Shown here: in pieces, positions 21,946-33,828 of the stretch | Layout: every line of letters begins with the position of its first letter | Numbering within the stretch: position 1 is the first letter of the stretch | DNA from: Adiantum capillus-veneris | Lineage: Eukaryota > Streptophyta > Polypodiopsida > Polypodiales > Pteridaceae | DNA length: 64,000 nt | Assembly: GCA_014529385.2 (NCBI GenBank) | Contig: CM043962.1 | Span: forward strand, 130,088,574 to 130,152,573 | Direction: 5' to 3' | Position numbers and translations under genes: made by a program | The notes under the pieces: generated by a model | What the model saw: the letters and a program-made list of their open reading frames with translations, nothing else | What the model was told of the DNA's origin: nothing | Database searches by the model: none

Positions 21946-22445
21946 AACATGTAATATCATAAGTGTACTTGTTTTAAAAATCCTAAAGATTGACATTGAA
22001 ATGTTTCCTTCGCAAGTTCTATGACCACCATGTCGCCTTATCTGGATTAAAAGCCCTTATAAGCATTGAAGTTCAAGTTAGTAGTAGCAAAAATAGTTGT
22101 CCTTCCTTTAATGAATTGAACAAAGGATTAAAATGTGCTATCAGATCGTACGAAGAATCAATATAGAGAGAAAATGACATAGGGTCCTTTGTCATCCATC
22201 TCGATGTCCCATTTCTTACGTTCGAGGGTTGAAGAGTAGCCTTTTGGTTTGTGGATTCAGAAGGTAGAGTTGTCTCCTATATGGTGCTTCGTTGTGTCTG
22301 CATGAGAGTGTTGCCAGATGGTTCACAAGAGTTTTAGTTGAGCAAAAAAATCTCCTCATTCAAGCTCCTATCACACCATTGATTGATTGGATTGGTGCGA
22401 GAAGCAAAGTACACTTATCGAGTGGTCACAAGAAACCCAATTTAG

Positions 22446-22789
22446 TTGTGTAGCCAAAAGCCTCAAAGGAGAATTCCTACATTTGGAGGGCAGTCATGTA
22501 TGGGAATCGTTATCAATATTGTGGGAAGAGCTGATTCAATGGACCAATCAAGGTGGTGTATAGATAGCCTATGTCGTGAGTTGCCTTTGGAAAAGGATGA
22601 AGCAAGTGGGACAAAAAAGTCACGAGTAAGTCTACGATTTCTGGAGAGACTGCAAGCATGTTCCACGTTTACTCAAGAATTGGATTTTAGTATGGAATGT
22701 TGCACCAGAGGGGGTGATTCAAATTTGTTGGTCAGACTTTCTCTCAAAATAATATTTGGATCCTCTTCTTCATATCTAGACCCGAGGTT
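22446..22789 (+). pseudogene. R-family conserved frame, copy R2 (5' part before LINE)
   Basis: It encodes KPQRRIPTFGGQSCMGIVIN, DQSRWCIDSLCRELPLEKDE, SLRFLERLQACSTFTQELDF and LVRLSLKIIFGSSSSYLDPR. The LINE insertion after LDPR cuts the frame. The continuation (HKGFIKFDLFQLIQIVMVVE and on to INRLKL) lies at 29736-30003 after the 15-bp duplicated target. The function is unknown. The same frame is present in R1 and R3. Confidence 0.5.
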
Positions 22790-22864
22790 TTTTCCAAGAA
22801 AAAGATCCTTCTATTAGTTAATGAAAACTACCCATAGGGCTACATCCACCTCTGCAAGAGAGGG

Positions 22865-25800
22865 CTACAACACGCATGATGGGGAGACTCTCCCAATGAA
22901 AAAACAGCATATATACAATGGGGCTAAATCAAGAAATGGGAGGAGGGAAGAGCCACACAGGTGGACAGTAGTGCCATCTGAGCACCCCCTGGACCATGTT
23001 GTAGAAAGGCCCAGGGTGCTAGAGTCGAAGGAAAGCCTCGCGGCGCTCCCACATGTGGTCGGAGCTACCCTGTAGTCCCTCAAGCTGTCCTCTGAGAGTA
23101 TGGATCAGCTCTAGCCAAAAGTCACGAACAGTCTCTGCTGGTGGCACAGGGCGAGCCTCAAAGATGCGGAAACAACGGGCCCGCCAGATGAACTAAAGAG
23201 CTAGGCCGCTGATGAGCTCCCAGCACTCCTCTCTCTCACTGCACCACTTCTGTGGAGTAAGGTCTGTAGCAGGCTGGAGTGCAGGTCGCCCCCCCTGTAT
23301 CACTATCATCCTGCTGGTGGAAGATAGGACAAACTGTAGTGCCGGGCCCGTGAGGGTGGACCAACCCGCTGCCCCCCAAGTGTACTGTCGAGCCGCGGAG
23401 AGGGCAAGCATCAGCCGAAGAACTCGTAGCCACACCTATTGGGCCGAAGGACAGTCCGAAAGACAGTGTCACTGACTCTCCACCAACTGGTCACAGGATG
23501 TACATGCGGCCGAGAGACCACTATGGACAAGCCAGCTCCCTACTGCTGTGGCTCTGTGTGCAACCAAACACTGGAACAAAGTGACGCGCCTCGGCTGTCT
23601 GGAGTCCCACAACCTTTGCCAAAAAGCTGCCTAGAACTCAACTGTGAGACCCTCCTCCTACCAATGACGTGCTGCAGCGGGGCGGGCCTCTCTCTGCGCT
23701 GCAAGTATATGACGTCCAAGCCGAACAGTGTACTGGAAGAAAGGGACTCCTGGGCGGTCTGCAGAAGAGAAGGGGTCCCTCCATAGCCACTCACCAGGAT
23801 CCCACTGTACTCGTGCCAGTGGACAACACTCCCAAGACCATAGCCTCTAGTGTCCTGTCTCGAGAGCTGTTGGGTCAGGGTCTATGACACAAGTCCTCCC
23901 ACAGATGCCCACAACTCGGATCCTCTGGAAACAGCACTCTGCTACCTGCGGGGCCTCTACTGTAACTCGCTGTAAACGTCCCCCACCTTGAAGCTCAAAG
24001 AACAGGGCTGGGACAGTCTCTGAACAAGCCCAGACTGAGATGAGAACCTCCAGTCGTGTGAAGGCTCCCATCCATCAGGGTGCTACTGGCTCGAGAGGCG
24101 TGAGCCATTCAGCTGGAACTGACTCTGAGATGTCCTTACACATGCTCTAAACCCCTCTCATCTGTAGCTGGACACCCTGCACCTCCTCTGACAAACCTGT
24201 GAACTCTAGCCAGTCACCCAGAGAGCGCGCTGGACCTGCTGCCATGGGACCCCATGAAACAAGAGACCTATTCCCAACCAAGTGGCCTCTCTGAATGCTA
24301 ACCATGGGGTTCTAGACGAGGGGCTATCGTAGGCGCTCCTCCGTGCATGTCGGTTGTCTCTGCTCTAGGCCACGCCGTAAGAGCTCCCAAGAGCGAAGCA
24401 AACTCACAGCGAATCGGTCCTCCAGTCTCCTGCTCAAACCAACTCGGCGTAACTCTGTAAAGATCCATCTAGTCGAAGGTTGCCAAGGGCCTCCTGACTG
24501 AGGCACCATGGCACGAAGCCTCTGCAGCAAGAACTCTTTCCAGGGCTCCTCGCTTGGAAGAAGTCCTCTGACGACGAACTTCCCAAGAAGGGCTCTGCTC
24601 TGCTGTGCTGGATCAATGATCCCAAGCCCTCCCTGAGAACAAGGAAGTGTGATGACCGAATAAGACACCTTGGCTCGGGCAACCTGAGTGTCGCGACCTG
24701 ACCAAAGGAAGTTCCTGATCAGCCTCTCTACCTGGATGATACAAGAACTCGAGAAGATCCAGCAAGAAGTGATGTACCACACAGTTGCCAACAACACCTG
24801 GTTGGAAACTACTACTCTACCAGCAAGCGAAAGTCGTGCTGAACTCCAGTGTAATAGCTTTCTCCTGATGGACAAGAGAAGAGGAGAAATCTGCTGCTCG
24901 GGGGACAAATCCAAACCAACCTGACAACCCAAGTATCGAACTACAGTCCCTGGGGGAATCCACCTGAAACCCTCTCCTGGCATCCACTCTGGCACAGGAG
25001 CACTGCCAACCGAGAAAGCCACTGTCTTTCTCCAGTTGATCAATGCGCCCGATGCACAACAGAAGGTCTCAAGATCCTGCCCACACCTGTGTAAATTGGC
25101 CTCCTGGCCCTCTAAGTACAAGGCTGAGTCGTCGGCAAAGTCGTCGGCAAACTCAGTGTCCAGAAGCTCATCTCCCCGTATCGGGAGTGCTAAGCCCCTC
25201 AAACCAACCTGATGTGACACCAAAAATCTGCTCATCGCCTCTGCATAGAACAGAAAGAGAAAGGGGGCAAGAGGACAACCCTGTCTAACCGATCGTGTGA
25301 GCATGAAGCGCTCACCTCTACCTCCTGCCAAAAGCAACTGACTGTGAGCCTGTCTGTACAAAGCTGACACCCCTCTGATCCAAGCATCTGAAAAGCCCAT
25401 CCTGCGAAGCGTGCCCTCTAGAAAGTCCCAGTCAACTCTATCATATGCCTTCTCAAAATCGAGAAGAAGAATCACAAGGTCCTCCCCACGGAGACGTGCC
25501 AGGGCAAAAGCCTCCCAGAAAGTGAAGATGTTGTCAAGGATATTGCGTTCCTTGACAAAACCTTTCTAAGTCCCATGTATAAGGCTCTCCAAAAGTGGCT
25601 GAATCCTCAAACTTAGAGCCTTGGCAAGAATTTTGTAGGCTGAGTTGAGGATGGTGATGAGGCGCCACTGTCGAATCTCATCCAAGGAGCCACCCTCCTT
25701 TGGAATGAGGTAAATCAGACCCTCACTCATGCTATCCGGCATCACTCTTGTCTGCAGAATGTACTGAAAGGCACTACAAAGATCTGGGCCAAGCAAGTCC

Positions 25801-27285
25801 CAGTACTCCAAGAAGAAGCTGGGAGTCAGCCCATCCTCACCTGGACAGCTACCACAAGGAAGGGCCCTAAGAGCCATGTGCCGCTCCTCAAGCTGAAGAG
25901 GTATCTCCAGCCTCTGGCGCATTTCCTCAGTCACAAGACAAGGCATCTGCGCCCAAACCTTCTCCCTGCATGCATCCTGTCTCTCTGACTGGGGCTCAGC
26001 CGTTAGTAGCTCACGATAAAATTCAATAGCAACTGCACGCATATCCTCAGGCTCACAAGAAACTGACCCATTGGGTCTCCTCAGCTGAGTGACCTTGGCA
26101 TGCGAGTGCCGAGGTCCTACAGTCTCAAAAAAGGAACCTGTCACTCTGTCACCTACATGAGTCCACTGAGATGCCTGTCGGTGAAAGGCAAACTCATGGC
26201 GCCTCTCCTCTGTGCAAGCAAGCTCCTGTCGAGCCTGCTGTAACTACTCCTCCAGCCATGGACTGTCTGGATGTTGCTCCTGCATCCTCTGTAGTGAAGC
26301 AATGCCTTGTCTGAGACGCTGCTCCTCCTCTCTCGCTGCGGCCCGTCGAGCCAAAGACTCCTGGAGAAAAAAGTGGCTAAGCTGAGCTAGGCCTAAGGCC
26401 ACTCTGTCTGCCGGTAGAGCCTCGCTGTGCATGCCCTCTATCCAAAGAGCCTCTACCCTCTCTCTAAGTGCTGGGTCCAACAAGACCCGCTCTGGGATGC
26501 GAAGCATCGTGCTCCCACTCCTCTGCCTGTCTGTCACTGTGAGGATCACTGGTGCATGGTCCGAGAAGGATGTCCCTGCCAGGATGCCCACTGATCCCTC
26601 CAAGTCACTGAAGTGGTCACTAGTGTAGAAGCGATCTATCCGCGATAGATTCACTCCTCCCACTCTGCGGTCTGATCTAGAGAAGGCTCTTTGGAGGCCT
26701 CACAAAGCCAGAATGCTACCATGTATTCGAGACCCTCAAGGTCATACACAACCTCTCCCAAGCTGCTAACTCGACTCCATGCACAGTAGCATGGCTGCCT
26801 CCGATCCTGTCAGAAGGGTCCTCCAACATGTTGAAGTCCCCTCCTACACACCAATGGTCAACCTGTGGCAAAGACTCAACAATCTGTGACCAAAACTCTG
26901 CACGAGCACTCGCCACATTGGGCGCATAGATGTTCAGGAAGCCCACAAGGCCACCCTGAACCTGCAAAGTAATCCACTGAGCCCTGCCTGGCACAATAAT
27001 CCCTCTGCCCACAATGGCCTGCTGCAATGAGTCCGCGATAGTCATACATACCTCACCCTGGATGCCTCCAGGTCCAAAAGCAGCTGACCAAAAGGTATCA
27101 TAACGTCCACGCAAAATCTGACCACAGCGCCGGATGAGGCTCTCAGACAAATGGTGCTCCTGAAGCATAAGGAGATCAATCTCTCCTCCCACAAGGCAAC
27201 GCTGAAGCTCCTGCCGCAATCGGCCCCGCTGTCGCTGAAAATGGGGCCCACCTAATCCCAACACGTTCCATGAGACGATCCTCAT
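22865..27285 (-). pseudogene. LINE ORF2: endonuclease, reverse transcriptase, zf-RVT
   Basis: The N terminus MRIVSWNVLGLGG, LLMLQEHHL, NIYAPN and GGDFNML are AP-endonuclease motifs. A frameshift near 26700 leads to SRIDRFYTSD and SDHAPV. RT follows: LIYLIPKEGG, WRLITILNSAYKILAKALS, LLLDFEKAYDRVDWDFLEG, RQGCPLAPFLF and FADDFADDSALYLEG. The C terminus has CTSCDQLVESQ then H and C, the plant zf-RVT domain. ORF2 nicks DNA and reverse-transcribes the LINE RNA in place. Lesions: the frameshift; stops near 26244, 25566 (TAG in place of a Gln codon), 24324 and several in the C-terminal third. A 12-bp tandem duplication at 25128-25151 doubles the FADD catalytic box. Confidence 0.92.
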
Positions 27286-27539
27286 GGGGAGCGAGAGAGA
27301 ACAGATGCTGCCGCAGCAGCAAGAAGGGCTATCTTCGAGGCAGGCTTGGATGGGGAGTAATCCGCATCCGAGCGTCCTCTAGATATGCGATCCTGTAGTG
27401 AGTGCCTGGCCCAAGCCCAAGCAGAGCGAGCCGAGCGTAAAGCAACCTCCTCTGTCCAGGAGTCCTCATGTATGTATACATAGCAAGGCAAACACTGTGT
27501 ATCAGCAAAAAAGTACACCACAATGTGCCTACATCCTGC

Positions 27540-29186
27540 TCAGTCTGGGGGTGTCACCGCAAACTTGGCCAGTGGCCACAAAGTCTGCAGCAAATCTGTA
27601 ACTCCAAGTTCTCCCATGTGGTGAGAGAACTCGAGAACCTGTGTATGCAACCATCCCACCACTGAGTCAAGGGACCACTCTGTCTCGGTCCTACCGCAGA
27701 GAGAAAAGGAGAAACCAACTGCTGAGTCCAAGGCCTCTGTCCCCCAACCGGCGAGGAACAGAGCGTGGACCCTGAAGAAGGCTGCCTCGTGGTCTGCTGC
27801 AAAATTGCCGAGAAAGCGAGTGAATCCGTAATCGAAGAAGTCCCAGCAGCGTCGGAGGTCAATGCTCATCAGACCACGAGGGATAGCTTCAAGGGAAGAT
27901 GTCTGAACCTGCAAAGGGGGCCGCAAGAAGGGCTGACCCTCTCTCGCTAGGCGACTCGTGGCAAAAGCGCTGCCAAGAGATCTCCTAGCCGCCGACGAGG
28001 GGCCAGTCTCCTGAGTCAACTGTGGTACTGAAGCAGGAGGAGGGGAAGAAGGAGCTGGGGGGGGCGGAGGAGAAGAGAAGCAGGGCGGGATGACATAGAC
28101 ATGGAGGCGAGGTGGGGAGTGGGCGGGAGCAAAGGGCGGGGGACGGGATGAGGAGGAAGAGGGGAAATCTAAAGGTGGAGGGGCTGGTGGGGGTGAAACG
28201 GAAGAGAAGGCTGGCGTAGGAGGCTCCTCCTCCTCAAGAGGACCAAAGAGGTTCCCCGTGGGAACCCACTGCTGCTGAGTAGGCACCTGAGGGCCACTCT
28301 GAGTTCCAGGCTGTCGCTGTGGCCCCTGGCGTCGACGGTCACGGGCCTGCTGCCACCCCTCCTCCGTTGGATCCCCAGGCTCGGAGGGTGGCTCAGAATC
28401 TGTGCGCTGTGTCGCTGGCTGAGGCTGCGGCCCAGTCTTGGCAGGCTGGGGCTGAGGCTGAGGTGCAGGTTGTGGTCTCCTCCATGGATAGGCCTTCGCT
28501 AGGTGGCCCATCTGTCTGCAAATGAAGCACTGGTTTGGGAGACCCGAGTACTCCACACTCTGCCTAATCCAACCCCCACTCACCCGAGGCAAAAGGATGA
28601 CCTTCGGGAGCATGTGGGTATCTCTGACCAAAACTCGAATTGAAGGGATGCCAGCTGCCTTGGCAGCTACTGATGCTGCCGTACGAGGTGTCTCCAGAAC
28701 AGTCCCGATGGCGGAGCCAATCCTGGAGAGCAGTGGAAGGTACTCCCTCCGTAAACCCGGAAAGCAGACTGAGATGGGGATGTCTGCCTCCTCTACGAGT
28801 ACATCCGAAGTCGGGTCAAAACCGTGTCGCCACTGTCGAAAGTGGTTGCCTGATGCTCGGATAGCCAGTGGACTCATAGCTATGACCTTGGAGGCCATCT
28901 CGGAAGTCTCGAACTCGATCTGGTAGTACCCCCGTCCGAGGATCTAGACATCCAAAATCTTGCCCACCTCTGCGAGAAGGCGGGCCTGGAGAAGGTCTCG
29001 CAGCTCTCCTCTGCTAGGACGGGTGCCGAGAACCTTGCAGATGACAGAAGTCGCCTGCAAGCGCTCTACCTCTGCGGCAAGGCTTGCTTGCTCTTTCGGC
29101 GAAAGAGCAAGTCGAATGGTGGGCTCAGCGGGGTTGGGCAAGGGGGCTTCAGGTGATTCCCTCTGTGGCGGAGCTGGAGCCTCCAT
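27540..29186 (-). pseudogene. LINE ORF1: DUF4283-type and zinc-knuckle protein
   Basis: The frame starts MEAPAPPQRE at 29186, runs through a DUF4283-like region (ICKVLGTRPSRGELRDLL, GRGYYQIEFETSEMASKVI, FPGLRREYLPLLSRIGSAIG) to a zinc knuckle and a long Pro/Gln-rich tail. One in-frame amber codon at about 28944 interrupts it; the same frame continues downstream for 452 codons. The knuckle reads CFICRQMGHLAKAYPW: the final Cys is replaced by Tyr, so metal binding is probably impaired. Plant L1 ORF1 proteins bind the LINE RNA. The position directly upstream of ORF2 fits. Confidence 0.85.
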
Positions 29187-29321
29187 ATGTGTCTACTGCT
29201 GAGTCGAAGAAGCGGACGGAGAAGAACAATCTGCACCAGAGAACGCCGAACACCTGTTGCGAGGAAAAGGTGTTGCAGAGCCGGGCGCAGAAAACCCTTC
29301 GGAGATAAGGCGGAAAAAAAA

Positions 29322-29566
29322 GGGGGGGGGGGGGGGGGGGGGGGGAAGGAAAAGGAAAGAGGAGGCGAGCACGGGTACAGCGGGAGGGCTAGGGGGGGAG
29401 GGCGGCGAGCAAGGAGTGGGGGGGGGCAGCGGGAGGGATAGAGGGGAGGGCGGCGGGCAGCAGGGGGCAGGAGGTGGCGGGTTGGGCAGGGTGGCACGAG
29501 GGCGAAGGGGGCAGGAGGTGGCGGGATGGGCAGGTGGAGGGCTGGGTAGGGTGGCGCGAGGGCGAA

Positions 29567-29601
<35 letters not shown>
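29322..29601. repeat. Poly-G tracts in the LINE 5' region
   Basis: Runs of 24 G (29322-29345) and 35 G (29567-29601) lie on the plus strand, with G-rich GGGAGG-like repeats between them. In the LINE sense strand these are C-runs. They create long ORFs of Gly or Pro that are not genes. Plus-strand G-runs of this length can form quadruplexes and are error-prone in sequencing. Confidence 0.85.
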
Positions 29602-29604
<3 letters not shown>

Positions 29605-29735
29605 CGCGGGGGTGGCTGAGGGCAGCGGGAGGGTTAGGAGGAGAAAGGGGGGGGAGAGGGAGCGATGGCGCAAGGGGGGGGGAGCGTGCAGCAGCAGCGA
29701 GCCTTCTCTATGCCAAGTGTTCTAGACCCGAGGTT

Positions 29736-30003
29736 ACACAAAGGATTCATAAAATTTGACCTGTTCCAATTGATACAAATTGTGATGGTTGTAGAACCAT
29801 TCAATAAAACCATTTTGCAAGGAAAACAAGCAAAAAGACAGATATATCCCCTTTTTCGAGCAAGAAGGTCAACGAAAGGTCAAAGGGTCCCCATCGGTTG
29901 TTCAAGAAATGATCTAGTATACTTTGAGGTTCCAAGGCCAATGTCAACATCAGTGTTAGAAAACAATCAAGGTCCAATGCATATTAACCGGCTGAAATTG
30001 TAA
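29736..30003 (+). pseudogene. R-family conserved frame, copy R2 (3' part after LINE)
   Basis: It reads HKGFIKFDLFQLIQIVMVVE, then PFNKTILQGKQAKRQI, PLFRARRSTKGQ, DLVYFEVPRPMSTSV and ends INRLKL. It is colinear with the 203-codon frame at 49433-50044 and with the inverted R1 frame. Separated from its 5' part only by the LINE. Function unknown. Confidence 0.5.
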
Positions 30004-30626
30004 AATCCTAGTTGGATTTTGAGCTTGCCTTTAAGAAAAACAGGAAATTTACACAACTTTTAGTGCAATTCCTAGCAAAAGCTTCAAAAATTGACCTAAA
30101 AACGGAGAAAATTTCAAGTTTCCCCTTAGTTTCACGGTTAGAAAAAATGTATTTTTCTAGAATAGGTTAACATTATGTGTTCTCATTATGCCTTTGGGGA
30201 CCAAGGCCAGCATGGACAACATGAGAACATTTTTGTACTCATTCCAAAGTACCAAGACCAATATGGGGTAGTGAATGGTCTGTCAGTGACCATTCCCCGT
30301 AATTTGTGCGACCCTTGGCGACCAACGGAGGCTGGGATTGAGCTAAGCTCACACTTTACATGAATAGATAATAGATTTCACCGGATGACAACAGACTTTA
30401 GATGAACAATTGAGATGAATGAATAGACTTCAAATATAATTCTAGTGACCAGATGACAACAAACTTTAGATGAACAATTGGGATGAATAAATAGACTTCA
30501 AATTTAGTATACTGAATGAGACAAAGGGAGTGGTATTTCCCAAGGCCCTTGTTCTCGTTCACCTTGCCCCAAAAAAAATCAATGTCTACCATCTACCCAG
30601 AAACCAAGCAAGCTCATTAGCTTTAA

Positions 30627-31939
30627 CACTAGGTTGGTAACCTAACAGGACATAAAAGTGTCCTTTCAGGGTTTTGAAAAAAATCTCCAAGACCAAAGTA
30701 GATCCACTCATTTTGTAAAATCCTTTCATGAGGTTATAGTTCAAGGCCTACTACACATGGAAAAAATAAGAAACTTGTAAAATTTCTCATCTTTTGGTCA
30801 CACCAAGCCTCCAAAGTTGATGGACCAGTACATTTTCATCAAAACAGTCATTTCTTACGTTTTGTTGCATAAAAATAAGATTAGGGATTTTTGTAGGACT
30901 TGAGATAAATTCCCTAGTTAACTTCAATGGGTTGGTGATTAGAACATATGATTGCTTCTCACTCACTATTTTTTGTTTTGCCAAAAGAAATAGGTACAAA
31001 AAAGTTGAATTTTTACCATTCTGCAAACCTATCATCAAAGTTTCTATAGCCACGCTCAATACAAATAATATATGCATGTTTTATTAGTTCCCTATTGTCC
31101 TTTAGGTTCATAAGGAGCCATGGAGCATGTCAAAAGAATAATGCATCTCTTACCAAGGGGAATCTTGGGGACAAAGATGAAGTGCTAAATACAGCAAACA
31201 TGAAAAAATTGGGTTCAACATTATGAGTTGTAGAATCCCATAGAAACTATTCAATATCTAGCCAAATTTGATCCTTATGACTAGATATGGTTACTACCTA
31301 CAAAATGCATGTAGTTGTCACAAGAAACTAACAATACTGGAAAAGCTATACTTGATATAATAGAATGTTTCGTTTTCTTCTATAAATGAAAAAATCAACC
31401 ATCGTTGTCTACTATGCAAAATAGTGTATTAGGTGCCCCAAAACTCAAGGAATATTAGCTTTATGTTACAATATGAGACATAGAAAATCAAAACTGCATT
31501 TGGATATCATGAAAGCCACCAAAAAAATCATAGAAGAGCTAAAATTGGCTAAAAAACAGGATTTGATAATTTTTGTAATTTGGTCATAACTTACAACTTG
31601 AACATTTATTTTCCCTTAGAAGCATCAGGTCATGTTGAGGACTACTAAAGATAGTTCTCTATCATTATAGACCTCACAAACATGAATTCTAGAGTTGCAA
31701 AAAGTTGAAAAAAAGCCAAAAACAAGACCCATTTTTTCACACAGTTTAGGTTGTGAAATGTTGTGGAAGGACAAGGTTAAAGATGGAACTGATATTCAAA
31801 AAAAATGTCGAGTTTTTTTCAGCTCATGAGACAACTTTCTAGACAATAGCACCTCAAAATCCATTTTGAAACTCTTGATATAATTCAAGGAAAATGGTCA
31901 CTTCACAGGACATAAAAGTGTCCCATTACCAACCTAGTG
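30627..31939. mobile_element. 1.3-kb non-autonomous TIR transposon at TTAA
   Basis: It begins CACTAGGTTGGTAA and ends with the reverse complement TTACCAACCTAGTG. TTAA flanks it on both sides (30623-30626 and 31940-31943). R1 (near 13108) and R2' (near 33432) show the uninterrupted site with a single TTAA. A subterminal AGGACATAAAAGTGTCC occurs near both ends in the same orientation (about 30648-30664 and 31908-31924). No transposase ORF is seen. Because TTAA is a palindrome, the duplication could be TTAA (piggyBac-like), TA (mariner-like) or part of a CACTA-like end, so the superfamily is open. Confidence 0.88.
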
Positions 31940-32194
31940 TTAAGTCATATGCAAATTTGGTCATTCGCAGGCAGTGTTTTTCCCTGCACTTTGGCTTCAG
32001 ATCTGGCTCGAGGTCTGACACCTATAGACACTACATTTGTAGGTCCTGCCCCCGAACCCGTCAACAAGCACGAGGTGCATGTGCACACTACTTCTAGACA
32101 AAAATGACATCGCCCAAGATCAACCTCTTGAAAATCTCTGATGCAAGCTCTCAAGCTACATGCTACACAATGCTAAATCAGTTATACAAAATTT

Positions 32195-32197
<3 letters not shown>

Positions 32198-32275
<78 letters not shown>

Positions 32276-32301
32276 ACACACACACACACACACACACACA
32301 A
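32198..32301. repeat. CT and CA microsatellites in the R2 arm
   Basis: A (CT)n tract at about 32198-32273 is followed by a (CA)n tract at about 32276-32301. They mirror the (GT)n at 32766-32787 and (GA)n at 32789-32890 and 33085-33172 on the other palindrome arm. ORFs of repeated Ser-Leu or Arg-Glu here are artefacts. Confidence 0.9.
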
Positions 32302-32540
32302 AGGCCCAAGGTATCAATGAGAACCAAACCTTGCATGAGCATGTCGAGCTCCTCACCCTTTTTGGACCATGTCCTTCCTTCCACACTCTGCCAACATAAA
32401 ACAACTTAGATGCTTACATCAACCCTTCACAAAAACAACGAGGCCTCAATTAAAAACTTGCCATGCCTGCAACACCCAAAGACCTCCCACATCTCCAAGG
32501 CTACTTCTACCAGGGGAGAGCAAGAAAAGAATTGCAGAGC

Positions 32541-33825
<1,285 letters not shown>

Positions 33826-33828
<3 letters not shown>

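Larger units (their letters stand above)
22790..29720 (-). mobile_element. L1-type LINE inserted in R2
   Basis: The perfect 15-bp direct repeat tctagacccgaggtt flanks it (22775-22789 and 29721-29735), and paralogous R copies show the empty site. The element reads on the minus strand: a C-rich 5' region, ORF1 (zinc-knuckle nucleic-acid-binding protein), ORF2 (AP endonuclease, RT, C-terminal zinc domain) and a short A-run (T-run on plus, about 22788-22793) at the 3' end. Length 6931 bp looks full or nearly full. The G+C content is clearly higher than that of its neighbours. Stops and a frameshift make it inactive. Confidence 0.95.
21946..32540 (+). repeat. R-family repeat copy R2, interrupted by a LINE and a TIR element
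   Basis: R2 consists of 21946-22789, 29736-30626 and 31940-32540. The breaks are the LINE (22790-29720) and the TIR element (30627-31939). It matches R1 in inverted orientation and R3 in direct orientation. Its last part pairs with R2' (32541-33828) as one arm of a palindrome. A CT tract followed by a CA tract (32198-32301) mirrors the GT/GA tracts on the other side. Confidence 0.85.

Noticed and set aside
23212-23887. Plus-strand ORFs of 70-115 codons
   Set aside because: They are antisense shadows of the G+C-rich LINE ORF2 C-terminal region, which has recognisable zf-RVT motifs on the minus strand.
29066-29725. Gly-rich and Pro-rich ORFs on both strands
   Set aside because: They arise from G/C homopolymers in the LINE 5' region.
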